A stretch of 64,000 bases of DNA from Metaphire vulgaris (lineage: Eukaryota > Annelida > Clitellata > Crassiclitellata > Megascolecidae): assembly GCA_018105865.1 (NCBI GenBank), contig CM030845.1:7894890-7958889 (forward strand). The letters are read 5' to 3'. Under the pieces are notes generated by a model. The model did not search any database, was not told the DNA's origin, and saw only the letters and a list, made by a program, of their open reading frames with translations. Shown here piece by piece: positions 12,612 to 23,360 of the stretch. Both the position numbers and the translations under genes were made by a program. Within the stretch, counting starts at the first letter, position 1. Every line of letters begins with the position of its first letter.

Positions 12612-13139
12612 GCGCCAATAGTGGCTCTTGCGAAATCGCTACTCCGGGGTGGAAGTTCGGCTTCTAGAAATGACATCGTTACTGTAACTCCACTTCAGAA
12701 ACATCTTCTTTCTCCTCTGTGTTCTCCGACAAAAAACCTCCAATTTATTACCGCGCAATTGGATTCACTGAACATCGTCCTGTATGTTCCATTTCGGTTT
12801 CTAAGCATAGTGTTGTATACAGATTGTATTATATCATTGTGTGGTTAGGGTTTTACTTACTGACTATTAGTTAAGATTGGTAACTTAGAGATTTGAGATC
12901 TTTGGACTTCCGGTTACTACTCTGGCTTAGCGTTGGTTTAATTTGTGATTTTATTTTAATTAAATCAACTAAAATCATCCGTGGCATCGTCAATCTTCTC
13001 TCGACACTCCGTTTTTACAACAATAGTTATATTGCGCTACAGAATAAGGTAGCTTTACGTACTGTACAACTGAATGAAAAGTTGAGATTAGAATTTCGCC
13101 AACAACTTTCGATTAATTGACCAGTTGAAGTGACAAAGG

Positions 13140-13262
13140 TGATGATGGTAATGATGGTGGTGGTGGTGATGATGATGATGACAATGATGATGCTGACGAT
13201 GACGACGACGACGATGATGATGATGATGTGGTGATGGTGATGATGATGATAATGATGACGAT
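13140..13262. repeat. ATG/GTG/ACG trinucleotide microsatellite
   Basis: Imperfect run of ATG-related triplets with GTG and ACG variants; no coding interpretation. Confidence 0.9.
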
Positions 13263-13363
13263 GGATTGCATAGTGTTTAGTATTTATCGTGGTCGAGATA
13301 CCAGACTTCGAAATCTTATCATGTACTCGTATTTACTTTGTCACATTAAGTCGGAATTTTGGT

Positions 13364-14093
13364 TTAACACGTTGAGCGCTAGGGACGTCAACTGACGTCC
13401 TTATTTTGGTTTCTCGGGGCGCTAGGGACGTCATATGACGTCCCTCGTTCAATGCAAACTATTTTAGCTTATGCGGATCTTGGAATCATTCTTCTGCTTC
13501 CTTTAGCTACTAGAATGAGGGATCAATCAAAAAAGCGTATTCTATGGAAGATGTATGAATATTTGTCCTATAACATTTGTTGAAAAACCACAATAATACT
13601 CAACCACAGCCTCGTAATTATAATCATCCCTGACGCTTCGTATAAACGTACACCTGGAGAATTCCTGCTACGATGTAATTACGTGGCTTGCATTGTCAAG
13701 TCTTCCATCCAGTGAAGCGGACAATTTTTGGCCCCGGGGGTGAGGAAGGCATTTGGACCAGATAATAAAGGCTGGAATTTTAATTGAAGTTGTGTCCATT
13801 TTATGGCAGTAATTTCACCAATCGCCATTGTTGAGCTAACTATTGGTCCGTCACCTTACAGGTCGCCGGCAGTTTTCCTATGAATTGGCACATACCTGAG
13901 TGAATTGAACATGATACTAGTAGCAGATGGCTTCTAAACGCATCTGCTTCAAAATATTTTCCTTTACAGGCATCTAACGTGATTGTGTCTTGAAAATAAT
14001 CTAGCGGCATTCACGCTGGCGGCTGGTCACGCATTAACGCATTCTACACCACCCGCGCCTCAGTAATCAATCGTATCGCAGTCAACGTGTTAA
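13364..14093. mobile_element. TTAA-bounded ~730-bp element, possibly piggyBac-like
   Basis: TTAA then CACGTTGAGCGC at the left; GCAGTCAACGTG then TTAA at the right. The first eight bases are perfectly inverted. Near the left end GCGCTAGGGACGTCA occurs twice about 45 bases apart, each within a GACGTC palindrome. No transposase frame is left. Only one copy is present, so the assignment is tentative. Confidence 0.45.
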
Positions 14094-14101
14094 TTTAACA
14101 A

Positions 14102-14290
14102 ATATAATATAACAAGGTTTAAAGTGGTTCAGTAGGGACTGCCCTATGTGAGAACCACTGTTGTTCGCGTCCAATCTAATATCCTAAACTACTGAGGTTT
14201 ATTTTGAACTCGTTCACAGTTGTAGCCGTTACTATCCTCTCATCCAGTTCATTCCATCTGTCCACCACTCTTGCACTAAAAAGTGCTGTT
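14102..14290 (-). mobile_element. LINE 3' fragment with RT C-terminus, hairpin and AT-rich tail
   Basis: The minus strand encodes the end of a non-LTR reverse transcriptase, FSARVVDRWNELDERIV then TTVNEFKINLSSLGY and a stop. This fits the usual R-V-V-D-x-W-N-x-L then V-N-x-F-K-x-x-L ending. About 18 bases later comes the hairpin GTGGTTCTCACATAGGGCAG ... GAACCAC, then CTTTAAACCTTG and an AT-rich tail. This copy shows that the short hairpin repeats elsewhere are LINE 3' ends. Confidence 0.8.
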
Positions 14291-14713
14291 AATAAGTTCA
14301 TTTATTTATGCCTGAGAAATTAAATTTTTTGGCTTAATTTAAATGTTCAAATGTAGATTTTAATGTTCAAGATTCAAAAGAAATAGATACGAATAAAAAT
14401 TTTAATTCTAAGCTAAGCCAGCTGACTCAATTTCTCAATATCTCTTTCGACCCAATACAAAACAATGCATTGATTAGGAACTGATTTCTCGACAACAGGC
14501 ACATTTCTCGCATCAAGGGGCAGGTTTTCATATTGGAGAATTCATCTCATCAGACGAAAATCTGGAATAGGAAGACCAAAGAAGAGCACCGTTCAGACCA
14601 AATAGAAAACCTAACATCGAATGAAAGAAAGGCAAAGAACTACTTCTGTTCCGCACCTCTGTTGTTGCGCATCAGCGAAACCTGAGGAGTGAGGACTCTG
14701 AGTTACTGTACGA

Positions 14714-14717
<4 letters not shown>

Positions 14718-14793
<76 letters not shown>
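14718..14793. repeat. TA dinucleotide array
   Basis: About 38 uninterrupted TA units, one of the longest in the window. Confidence 0.95.
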
Positions 14794-14796
<3 letters not shown>

Positions 14797-14822
14797 GCAC
14801 ACTGTACCGCTGTGCATTGTAT

Positions 14823-15083
14823 ACAATTAGGTCTATACCCTGCGTGACGTTAAAAATTCGCCGGCGTATAGAACGTGGCAACCGGACGATGCAATATTCA
14901 TAAAGCCGTGCGGTGCCGAGAACCAGCAGCCGCCGCCGTCGCCTAACTTGGCATTTTATTGCCAGATCGAGTCGAAAGCTTCGAAGATTTCTCGTCGAGG
15001 TCTTAACAGCAAAAGTGAAATACTTGGCAAGGCTCAAAGGTCCAGGAGAATGATACGTCTTCTCAGAGACGTCGTCTACCCCT
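14823..15083 (+). other. Unassigned open frame, possible exon
   Basis: After a possible acceptor (ACAATTAG) the plus strand is open for 87 codons to a TGA. It includes SPAYRTWQPDDAIFIKPCG and a Pro run followed by NLAFYCQIES. The composition is coding-like, but a long minus-strand frame is also open here and no family is recognised. Confidence 0.25.
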
Positions 15084-15484
15084 GACGGGGTCTTGCTGCT
15101 CCCCGTTTCGAGGGGACGCTGTCCTAGACATGAAGAAGGCGATAATTGAAGACCGTCCATTAATTTGAAAACATGTATTCGTACGATCTGCTGCTTTTGA
15201 AAGCAACATTCAAAAAACCTGCGGCACAACGGAATAGACAATAAACAACGCGAAATAAAAAACGAAAACTTGTCCCGGCGTTGTAAGAATAGGCGAAATA
15301 TAAATAATTGCAAAACTCTTCTTCAAAATATAGAATGGAATAACTTGCACTACGCTCAATATGTTGCAACGCAAATTTAAATCGTGAAAAAATAAACCTA
15401 AAATTCAAGCATGAACAGGAAAGTGTTGGCCCTGAACGCAGCTTCAAGCGATGTTCTGGTGTGATGAGCTACCGTATTTGATGA

Positions 15485-15571
15485 CATTGGGGTATAACGT
15501 AGGCCTACTTCGGATATAGCGTACTAAATTTTACAGACCCGTTTAAGTGCTTTATAACGAAGTTCTACTGT
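15485..15571. mobile_element. Right end of the Tigger-like family
   Basis: Shares GGATATAGCGTACTAAATTT and ACGAAGTTCTACTG before a TA with the right end at about 11998-12074. The left end was not found. Confidence 0.6.
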
Positions 15572-15890
15572 ATTTGCATCAATGAATGTCTTCAGTTGTC
15601 AGCACAATTCGTTCAATGCGTCGTGAGTGTTGAGCTGTTTCTTAGTCACTCTCGCTTCCAGCTTCAGTCTTTATTATTTAGATTTTATTGGCATCTAATG
15701 AAATTCCAAGATTTCCAATTCATCGCATAAGGTCTTCGAATGTGTTTTAAAGTCAGCGATGCTCGCCTGCATGACAGCGATTCGCTTCAGCGATGCACGC
15801 CTCAGCGCTGATCTGCTGAACTCACTCAATTAGTTTAATTGACTCGCTAATGTTGACTCTTCGCTGCTGCCGAACGCATGCAGACGGATT

Positions 15891-16080
15891 CAGGGGCGTA
15901 GCCAGGAATTTGATTTGGGAGGGTATACATATTTTGGGTGGGTATAAATCTTAACTATAAACCGCATAAACCATATAAACCACATATAACCACATGTAAA
16001 TCACATTAAAAACTTTAAGGTCTATAGACTGATTTCTTTTGGGGGTTATATACCGATATACCCCCGTCGCTACGCCCCTG
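15891..16080. mobile_element. hAT-type MITE, CAGGGGCGTAGC family (copy 1)
   Basis: 12-bp perfect inverted ends CAGGGGCGTAGC / GCTACGCCCCTG. Flanking 8-mers GACGGATT and GACGCAAT match at 6 of 8. The interior is a degenerate palindrome of GGGTATA and ATATACCCC with a middle section of repeated ACCACAT. Confidence 0.85.
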
Positions 16081-16260
16081 GACGCAATTTTAAAATCGTT
16101 CCGATAAAAGAACAGTCGGGTTCTTTGTTGGAACGAACAGCAGGATTCCGTTTCTAATGAGGCGCGTTTTCTATGATGATGTCGTCGTTGCATTTTTATC
16201 CGTTTTCGTCGGCCGCGTTGACTCATGATCCTCCCGGGAAGAAATCGCCATTTTATGCAG

Positions 16261-16428
16261 CTAAGAGACCACAGAATCCGCAAATCTGATTTATACAGCG
16301 CCATCTGTAGGGTGCTCGAAACTGCAGACATTTTCGAGCCGAGTCCACGTTATGCAGAGATATTAACTGCGCTTTTAAGCCAGTTGCAAGACCCGCAATC
16401 ACATAAAGTCAAGGATAACAGAGAACCT
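16261..16428 (+). other. Unassigned open frame, possible exon
   Basis: Within the open frame 16225-16593, this part reads SDLYSAICRVLETADIFEPS then RYAEILTALLSQLQDPQSH, which looks like an amphipathic helical protein. A weak acceptor (TATGCAG) precedes it. Downstream residues look random. No family is recognised. Confidence 0.25.
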
Positions 16429-16849
16429 TTGCATGTTCGCATTCACATCGTTAGGTTCTCTAGAGTATCACAGATTATTTTTGAATTAATCACAGATAAT
16501 TTAATCTTTGAATATCCTCGATATCTGAAGTTATACCTCAAATTCCGATATACAGTAGGCCTATCTATGTATTCTTCGATGATTATTGGTTGAGATGTTA
16601 TTGATGTTCTTGCATGGTAGAAGTGACATAACAGTTGTTATAAGCATCTTATTACCTCTGGAATCTATTTAAATCTCTATAGTTTAATAGAGGAGGATAT
16701 ATAGGCCTAATCCAATCGTCCTGGCCTATTAAAATGTAGCAAACAATTTTAATTTCGATGTTCTGCGTGAAAATAGACTATTCCTGCAATAATTGTGGAT
16801 ACATTTCTCATCTGACCAGTTTTTCATATCAACACCCACAAAGAACGCC

Positions 16850-17054
16850 AGTCTGTACCGGTCATTGGTTCTCTCAGTTCTCATGTTCGCCAGCGAAACA
16901 TTGACCCTGCTTGCTGGTGATCTTGAGACCCTGGAGGCAGGGGCGTAGCCAGGAATTTAATTGTGGGGTATAATGTGATTTGGGGGTATAAATCTTTAAA
17001 AACGTTGAAAATCTTAAGAAACACATTAAACTTTTAAGGTGGTCTGATTTTGGG

Positions 17055-17093
<39 letters not shown>

Positions 17094-17482
17094 GATATAA
17101 AACGATATACTCTCCCGTCGCTACGCCCCTGCCTGGAGGCTTTTCACACGCGATGCCGACGACAGTTCCAGGGCATTCGATGGTTTGATAAAATCACCAG
17201 CGTCACCGTCCTTTCCATCGCCAAACATGGAATCGATTCACGCGAGAATCGTCGGATGTCGTTACTCAATCGCGTCGCAAGACGACGACTGCCACGACCG
17301 GAAGTACCCGCGAACCTGATTCCAGATCAACAAGTTCCCTCGGTGAAGACCCAACCACCTCACTCTGGATGGAAGACACCGCGCGGCGGCCGCCCAAGAA
17401 AAATCTGGGCTGCATGGGCCAGCTGAAGCACGGCTCCAACGAACCTCTTCCAGCCCCCCCGCCCCTATGGACCGACGTGGTT
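16850..17482 (+). mobile_element. Decayed endonuclease-RT LINE 3' part, interrupted by a MITE
   Basis: The first part encodes SVLMFASETLTLLAGDLETL, which corresponds to the common L-x-Y-G-x-E-T-W-T-L segment downstream of the RT domain. After the MITE the frame resumes with FHTRCRRQFQGIRWFDKITS and ends with PRGGRPRKIW, matching the usual R-P-R-G-R-P-x-x-x-W ending. Removing the MITE and one copy of its 8-bp duplication joins LETLEA to FHTRC in frame. Confidence 0.75.
16938..17131. mobile_element. hAT-type MITE, CAGGGGCGTAGC family (copy 2), inside a LINE
   Basis: Ends CAGGGGCGTAGC / GCTACGCCCCTG, flanked on both sides by the perfect 8-bp duplication CCTGGAGG. It contains a TA array at 17058-17092. 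It lies inside the LINE coding remnant at 16850-17482, so it is the younger insertion. Confidence 0.92.
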
Positions 17483-18080
17483 CTATTGTAAAAGTGTCAG
17501 CGGAAGAGACGATTAATTTGAATGTATAGCGCTTTTATCGCACAGACTTCGACATCCGAAGCGGGTCTTTGATTTCCAAGACAGAATGTTTTATGGCGAC
17601 ACCTTGCGATGAAAACTCGCGCGATATAGGCCTACTCCATTGATTTGCGCTTTACTATATATGGCTCTGTTGTGGACCTGCTTAGTTTTTATCCAGTATC
17701 GCGTTTCAAATTCATGATCATCTTGGACCGTAAACCTCTCAAAATAATGCGGTCTTCATTCAGCGAAATCCGACAATATTTAGACGATTTTTCATGTGCA
17801 GTGAACCCGCTTCCTCTTAGAACCGGCGTTTCCGGTCGCCGGTGAGCATGCGCAAACCAGTCGACGTCTTCCGTGTGAAGCGGTCAATTCTAAGCAGCCA
17901 ATCAGAAGTATTCTATGAGCTCTTCCTAATCCAGAACTTATCGAGAACCTCTGAATAGAGGGTGGATAGATGGATACTATAGATAGATAGATAGTAATTT
18001 GAATTCATGTCCTGCCTTAGTAACATTGCAGAAAGCTTTGCCCGATGATCAAACTCCATTGTTATGGAAGACCCTACAAG

Positions 18081-18254
18081 CAGTGTTTAATCTAGACTCT
18101 GGACTCTGGGGAATTGATAAAACCGGAGGGGGCGAATTCAGCTAGGGGGCTGCTGTTAGTTGATGTAGTGTGCCAAAATTTCCGGTGGGAGGAATTTGAA
18201 ATTTCCGGGGGAAAAGCGCAATTCCCCACCGGAAACGGCCTAAATTAAATCCTG
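18081..18254. mobile_element. hAT-type MITE, CAGTGTTTAATCTAG family (copy 1)
   Basis: The left end is CAGTGTTTAATCTAGAC; the right end is GGCCTAAATTAAATCCTG, its inverse with several changes. Perfect 8-bp flanking duplication CCTACAAG. The interior has complementary AATTTCCGGGGG and GAATTC-type stretches. Confidence 0.9.
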
Positions 18255-18287
18255 CCTACAAGTACACGAAGTCGTAGATAATCCTTT

Positions 18288-18540
18288 TTACCTGAGTGTT
18301 CGGTTGAGACCTGATCTATAGTTGCTGCTGTCATCAAGCACTTTCTCGCACTCTTTTTTTGCAAAATACGACCCTTCATCCAAATCGTTAACGACATTCC
18401 CCACCCCTACTGCAACTCTTACGAGGGGCTGTCTACTCCAGACACCTCCTTGATCGCCATAAAGAGTCTCTAGTAGAAGAGCATTCAACCCTTCAGGCAG
18501 AGAACGGTCATTTAAGCATCGCTCAAGACCAGGGGTTAAA
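18288..18540 (-). other. Unassigned open frame, possible exon
   Basis: The minus frame is open for about 85 codons to a stop at 18288, including LLLETLYGDQGGVWSRQPLV and NVVNDLDEGSYFAKKECEKV. The residue mix is protein-like and contains no simple repeat. No family is recognised; it could be an exon or a remnant of a transposon protein. Confidence 0.3.
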
Positions 18541-18557
18541 TTGAGCGTGTAGAATTA

Positions 18558-18637
18558 TTAACACCTTAACTGGGAATCCCGGATATATCCGTCCATTTTA
18601 CATTGAGTTACAGTTAAATATACGGTTAAGGGGTTAA
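18558..18637. mobile_element. 80-bp TTAA-flanked MITE, piggyBac-like (copy 2)
   Basis: Same 80-bp layout as 10453-10532, with one changed base in the left end (CACCTTAAC) and TTAA at both borders. Confidence 0.75.
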
Positions 18638-19029
18638 CGTTCTTCAACGGTATACACTAGCCCTAATGATAACACACGCACATAATAAACAGGCTTACTG
18701 TTATCTGCAAGAAACGATCGTACGTTTGGTCCCAAAATAAAGTACGCGTATTATACGTATTTTATGTCCAAAACTAAAATACGCGTATTAAATGGAAAAG
18801 TACTTTGGCAGTGACCAATCGTGGCGTTATGAATACTTCGATATGTATTAGTACTACGTACTACTGTGAGGCAGCGTATCTTAATGTACGCAGATTGTAT
18901 CGCACGCGTATTGTGTATACGCATTTTATCATCAGAAATAAAATACGCATAGTAGGCCTACTACGTACATGTACGGTCGAATCTTGATCACCTGAGCTCT
19001 GAAGTAAAATCGAAAGTCGATGAGTAAAA

Positions 19030-19030
<1 letters not shown>

Positions 19031-19081
<51 letters not shown>

Positions 19082-19172
19082 AACATACATATACACACAT
19101 ATATATATCTATATATATAATTATTTAAATATAATTATATATAATGTATATATATATATATATATATATATC
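19031..19172. repeat. TA-rich tracts
   Basis: A pure TA array (19031-19078) followed by interrupted TA/CA sequence and another TA run at 19147-19171. Confidence 0.9.
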
Positions 19173-19489
19173 AGATGGCTGACACCAAGATTGACGCTAA
19201 TCCTAAGAGCCTGATTGAAAGCTTAGTCGGAGTGAATGGCGGAATTTGAGCTTTTCGAACTGTGGATCATTTACCTTTGGTCCGCTTTCCCGATTACTCT
19301 GTCAATCATCCACTAATTATATATTGGACGTTGCACCGTATATATCACGTAGACTGCGTTTTGGCTTATACTATCTATAAGCCGTAATCATCTTTTTATC
19401 GTTCTAACGGGGACGATGAATGATGATGATGATGATGACGAAGACGATGATGATGGTGGTGGTAGAGGTAGTGTAGATGATGCCCTGCT

Positions 19490-19606
19490 ATGAGTGCTAT
19501 CCATATGACTGCTATCCATATGAGTGCTATCCATATGACTGCTATCCATATGAGTGCTATCCATATGAGTGCTATCCATATGAGTGCTATCCATATGAGT
19601 GCTATC
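19490..19606. repeat. 15-bp minisatellite
   Basis: Unit GCTATCCATATGAGT (variant GACT) repeated about eight times. Because the unit is a multiple of three, the minus strand encodes a repeating MDSTH pentapeptide inside an open frame at 19388-19699. The frame flanks are not conserved-looking, so a protein is not supported. Confidence 0.85.
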
Positions 19607-20295
19607 TATAGTCCAGAGTCGTGAAGGTGTCGCAGATGTGATGACGTCGACATCATGACAGTCGCGTTTCTGAATCAAGACGAACCTTGGTGGCGTCACG
19701 GAATGATGACGAATTACCCTATAAAATGCCCCTCACCCGATGACTTAGCGCAGAGCCTCTTTGTCTACACCGGCTGAAGTCCTGAAGCCCGTTATGGGGA
19801 ATATTTGTTCACATGCAGGCGCAGCAGAGTTTACGTCAATACGGTTTGCGTAGAGATTTCTGCTGATGCCCATTGCATTATTATCGTGGCGCTAAATAAA
19901 TTGAAAATTATTGAATGTATAACAACATATATATATATACGCATACATTCATGTATATTAGTACAGTATATGTATTATGTCCGGAAAAAGAAAACCCCTA
20001 AACATATTGAAATAACAACCTTGAATCTGCACCGATTTAGAAAAAATTTAGACACACAAAGAAAGAAACATCTACAGTATTTGTGTCATTAGCGCAAAAA
20101 TTTCATTAGAGTCCGTTTCATTCTTTGAGCGTTTTGCAAATTTTGCGGTCACCTGTTACAGGTCGCAGTTTTCTGCCTATTTATTGGCTGACGTAATTTC
20201 TACGTAAATGAGTATGCTAGCAAACAAACAAAACGCTTTCAAGCGATGTTCACATTCAATTCAATTTGATATGAGAATAAAATGAGGTCTGGAAA

Positions 20296-20600
20296 AAAGG
20301 GGCGAAAAGTTGGCAGAGTGGTAACAACACTGGACGATTGAGCAGAAGGTCGTGGGTTCGATACCCTCATGCAGGAGCCTAAGGTCGACTCAGCCTTACT
20401 GGCTAGATGTCGGTAGAAAATTTAGGTGTAGCGTTAAACTGCGAGGCAAAACGTGGTCTGCATGGGACAAGTGGTCACAACCTACCCTAGATGGTAGAGG
20501 CTTATGCACCTACGTCGCTGATTTCCTAGACCTGAGTTAAACGCCGGAACCCAACGCTCGGACTCGAGTACGGGACCTACCTTTTACCTGGAATAAACAA
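20296..20600 (+). mobile_element. tRNA-derived SINE
   Basis: Has a strong A box TGGCAGAGTGGTAACA (20311-20326) and B box GGTTCGATACC (20355-20365), spaced as in a tRNA. About 200 bases of unrelated body follow instead of a mature tRNA 3' half. The tRNA-like part cannot form a full cloverleaf as read, so a SINE is preferred over a tRNA gene. Confidence 0.65.
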
Positions 20601-21165
20601 TTATAATTAATTGAATTAGTTTTCATAATAATTATAAAATGGTTCCTTTATTCCGGATTTTCCGGACACAGTGCCTATAGGCTCTATATTTTACGCATAT
20701 TGCATATATACGACTTCCCTTCCAATCGTAACCCGGAATTCCATCCTAAGTCTCATTTACCTAGTTCGGCGACGGTCTACTCACGGGAGTCCCCGCATCT
20801 CAGAAATTCTCAGCGTGGTCTTGCCTCGAGGACAGTTCTCACACATGCATCTGCGGAATTTCAACATCTTTAATCCCGTATTTTGTTTCTTTGACGTGTC
20901 TGTTGCTGACGGTTCTACAGCGGAAGACCGCTTTCTACGGGATTAGCCACCGTGTGTGTGTGTTAGGGCGGCTCTTTCCTTCGTTCCCAAAGGGCGGACT
21001 TTACGCTGTCTTACTATAAATTGTGTGTTATCCTACGTTCGCCATCGGCATGCCAAATTATGTCATAGCGCCTTTGACTTCGGCCTTCGTCGTGCGTACG
21101 GCGCTATAGAAGTCGTCAAGAAAGATAAGAAGATAAGATATACATATATATAATACTGTATATAT

Positions 21166-21487
21166 ACGGTGAGTCAGAATAAAACGTTGCCTAATTATAT
21201 AAATAATATTATAATATAATATATATACTGTATATATATGCAGTGGCGGCTCTAGGATTTGGCAAGTGGGGGGGCGTTGGGGTGGCAACTTCTAATCATG
21301 GAGGGCCAAGCATTGTTGTTTAAGCATTGTTGTTTAATGTATGTAGCATTAAGTATAGGATCCCAACTGGGGGGGCCACTGGGGGGGCAGGCACTCAATA
21401 GGGGCACAGGGCCCCCCTGGCCCCCCTGGCCCCCCCCCGGTGGAGCCGCCACTGTATATATGGTAACGTTTTATTCTGACTCACCGT
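21166..21487. mobile_element. Mariner-like MITE carrying a nested hAT MITE
   Basis: Left end ACGGTGAGTCAGAATAAAAC; right end is its inverse GTTTTATTCTGACTCACCGT, both in TA-rich flanks. The same terminal sequence recurs at 53701-53899. The central part has been replaced or extended by the hAT MITE at 21241-21454. Confidence 0.75.
21241..21454. mobile_element. hAT-type MITE, CAGTGGCGGCTC family (copy 2)
   Basis: Ends CAGTGGCGGCTC / GAGCCGCCACTG with the perfect 8-bp duplication TATATATG on both sides. Interior G- and C-runs are longer than in the other copies. Confidence 0.92.
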
Positions 21488-21529
21488 ATATATACAGTAT
21501 ATATATATATATATATATATGCTCAAAGT

Positions 21530-21808
21530 CGTATGAAGATACCTCACTGTAAAACATCACTCGGTTCCAGGTCATTTGCAGTGTCAGGGCCAAAGACATG
21601 GAACGATCTACCGATAATTGTGAAATCATCCTGTTCTCTGACATCCTTTAAGAAAAATCTTAAGACTTATTTGTGTTGGAAAATCTTATTCTCTTCTGCC
21701 TTAGATTGTTTTCCATTTAATTTTTGTTTATTATGACTGTCTTTTTATTTCTTTTTATTAGACTCTGCAATGCATCATTGCTTCTGACATTTTGGCAATA
21801 TGGCGCAC

Positions 21809-21830
<22 letters not shown>
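21530..21830 (+). mobile_element. LINE (CR1/L2-like) 3' fragment
   Basis: Encodes SRSFAVSGPKTWNDLPIIVK then SLTSFKKNLKTYL, the standard C-terminal pattern of CR1-group reverse transcriptases (F-x-x-x-G-P-x-x-W-N-x-L-P, then F-K-x-x-L-K-T-x-L). A non-coding tail ending GGCGCACAATAAATT runs into a TA array. Confidence 0.75.
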
Positions 21831-21852
<22 letters not shown>

Positions 21853-22061
21853 CATAAATTATGGTGCATTACGATTTATGTGGTAAGACGTCGTAGACTT
21901 AGTAAATGCATGGTTCGAGACTTTGAAGACAGTAAGGGGCGCTCTTCGATATTTAATGGGCCGACAGGGAGGCTTATGTGCCCAATATCTTCTAACATCT
22001 AATAAACGTCATTATAAATCGTCAAAGACACGGCAATTACTTCTTCCCCATATCTACCCCT

Positions 22062-22119
22062 CCTCCTCCTCCTCCTCCACCACCACCACCACTACCACCA
22101 CCACCACCACCACCACCAA
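22062..22119. repeat. CCT/CAC trinucleotide repeat
   Basis: CCT units followed by CAC/ACC units. The overlapping Ser/Thr-rich and Val/Glu-rich frames are repeat artefacts. Confidence 0.9.
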
Positions 22120-22530
22120 GGATCCGCCGTTGCATGAAAGTGCTCCGTTAGAACTTGATTTATTTGAGAAGCCATCGGCGAAAACGAGATGTCCAAAAGG
22201 TGGATGGGGGACTGGGAAAGGGAGGGGGTTGAGGGCGATGGTAGGTAGAGTTCGCGCCATTGCACAAAATTATTTTGAGCGACAATCGTTTAGACTTCTT
22301 ATTTGTTATGAAAAATGCAGAATTTTGTTGTAACTAAGTGAAAATCAAGTAGACTTCATCGAGAAATTTAAAACTTGCGTCTTAGATATATATATATATA
22401 TATATATATACTGCATATGTAAAATGTATATATATATATAATTATATAAGAAAGCGCTGAGTATGTTATGCTAAATTAGACATGTATGGCTAAAATTTCA
22501 ACATTGATAATCGGAAATATAGTTTACAGG

Positions 22531-22709
22531 CAGGGTTTAATCTTGGTCGTTTTCGGGGGGCAATTGCCCTTTTATCGCCTCCGGAAATTTCAAATTCTCC
22601 TTAGAAATTTTGGCATACTATATCAACCAACAACAGCTCCCTATAGCTGACTTCCCCCGGTCTTGTCAGGTCCCCCTCTCCTGGAGTCCAGAGTCTAGGT
22701 TAAACAGTG
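22531..22709. mobile_element. hAT-type MITE, CAGTGTTTAATCTAG family (copy 2)
   Basis: Ends CAGGGTTTAATC and GGTTAAACAGTG, inverted relative to the other copies. Flanking 8-mers TTTACAGG and TCTACAGG match at 7 of 8. Confidence 0.8.
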
Positions 22710-22905
22710 TCTACAGGAGTACAGGCATATGTAATTCTATTCTAGTTCGTTTTTGAATGATGCTGAAAATAGATTATGAAATTTGTAAATTGTTATTTTT
22801 TATACAAATTTATGTCTGTCCGAGTGAAGTTTGATTCCGTGATTCTCAATTTTCCGTTTTTCTTAGTAATACCAAATCGCATTTTCCAAAAGACTGAGCA
22901 CAATA

Positions 22906-22985
22906 TTAACCCCTTAACCGTATATTTAACTGTAACTCAATGTAAAATGGACGGATATATCCGGGATCCCCAGTTAAGGGGTTAA
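22906..22985. mobile_element. 80-bp TTAA-flanked MITE, piggyBac-like (copy 3, inverted)
   Basis: TTAA-CCCCTTAAC at the left and GTTAAGGGG-TTAA at the right. The interior is the reverse complement of copies 1 and 2, including GGACGGATATATCC. Confidence 0.75.
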
Positions 22986-23360
22986 CAGTATGCAGTAGTG
23001 CATATTGAATACAAAATCTGTAAAGATTACCTTAATTTCGCCTGAATTACCGTGGTTGATGGGTACTGTCCTGTGTTTGGCGCTCTTATTGCAGCGCTAT
23101 GCCTATTTCAGGACGAACAAAAGCACCCGGTATTGCAGTGTTCATGGAGTGCACCGTAAGAGTAACATCTGACCTATAAGTCAACGCAAATGGAGCATAA
23201 AATCCAGGAGCTTGCTTTGCTCTTAGACAATTCAGTCAAATCTGCGTTAAGTTCATCTCGTGATTTGATTAAATGCTCTGATACCTAAGGGTATTAAGAC
23301 GTAACCTTTCTCTCGTGGAAACTGGTCTTCCCCTAATTTCGTGTGGGCTTTAAGCGCCTA

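Noticed and set aside
19388..19699. Protein with MDSTH pentapeptide repeats
   Set aside because: The repeat unit is a 15-bp minisatellite; flanking codons show no recognisable domain.
20311..20365. tRNA gene
   Set aside because: A and B boxes are good but the 3' half of the cloverleaf is absent and a long unrelated body follows; a SINE is more likely. The same holds for 8389-8445 and 37172-37225.
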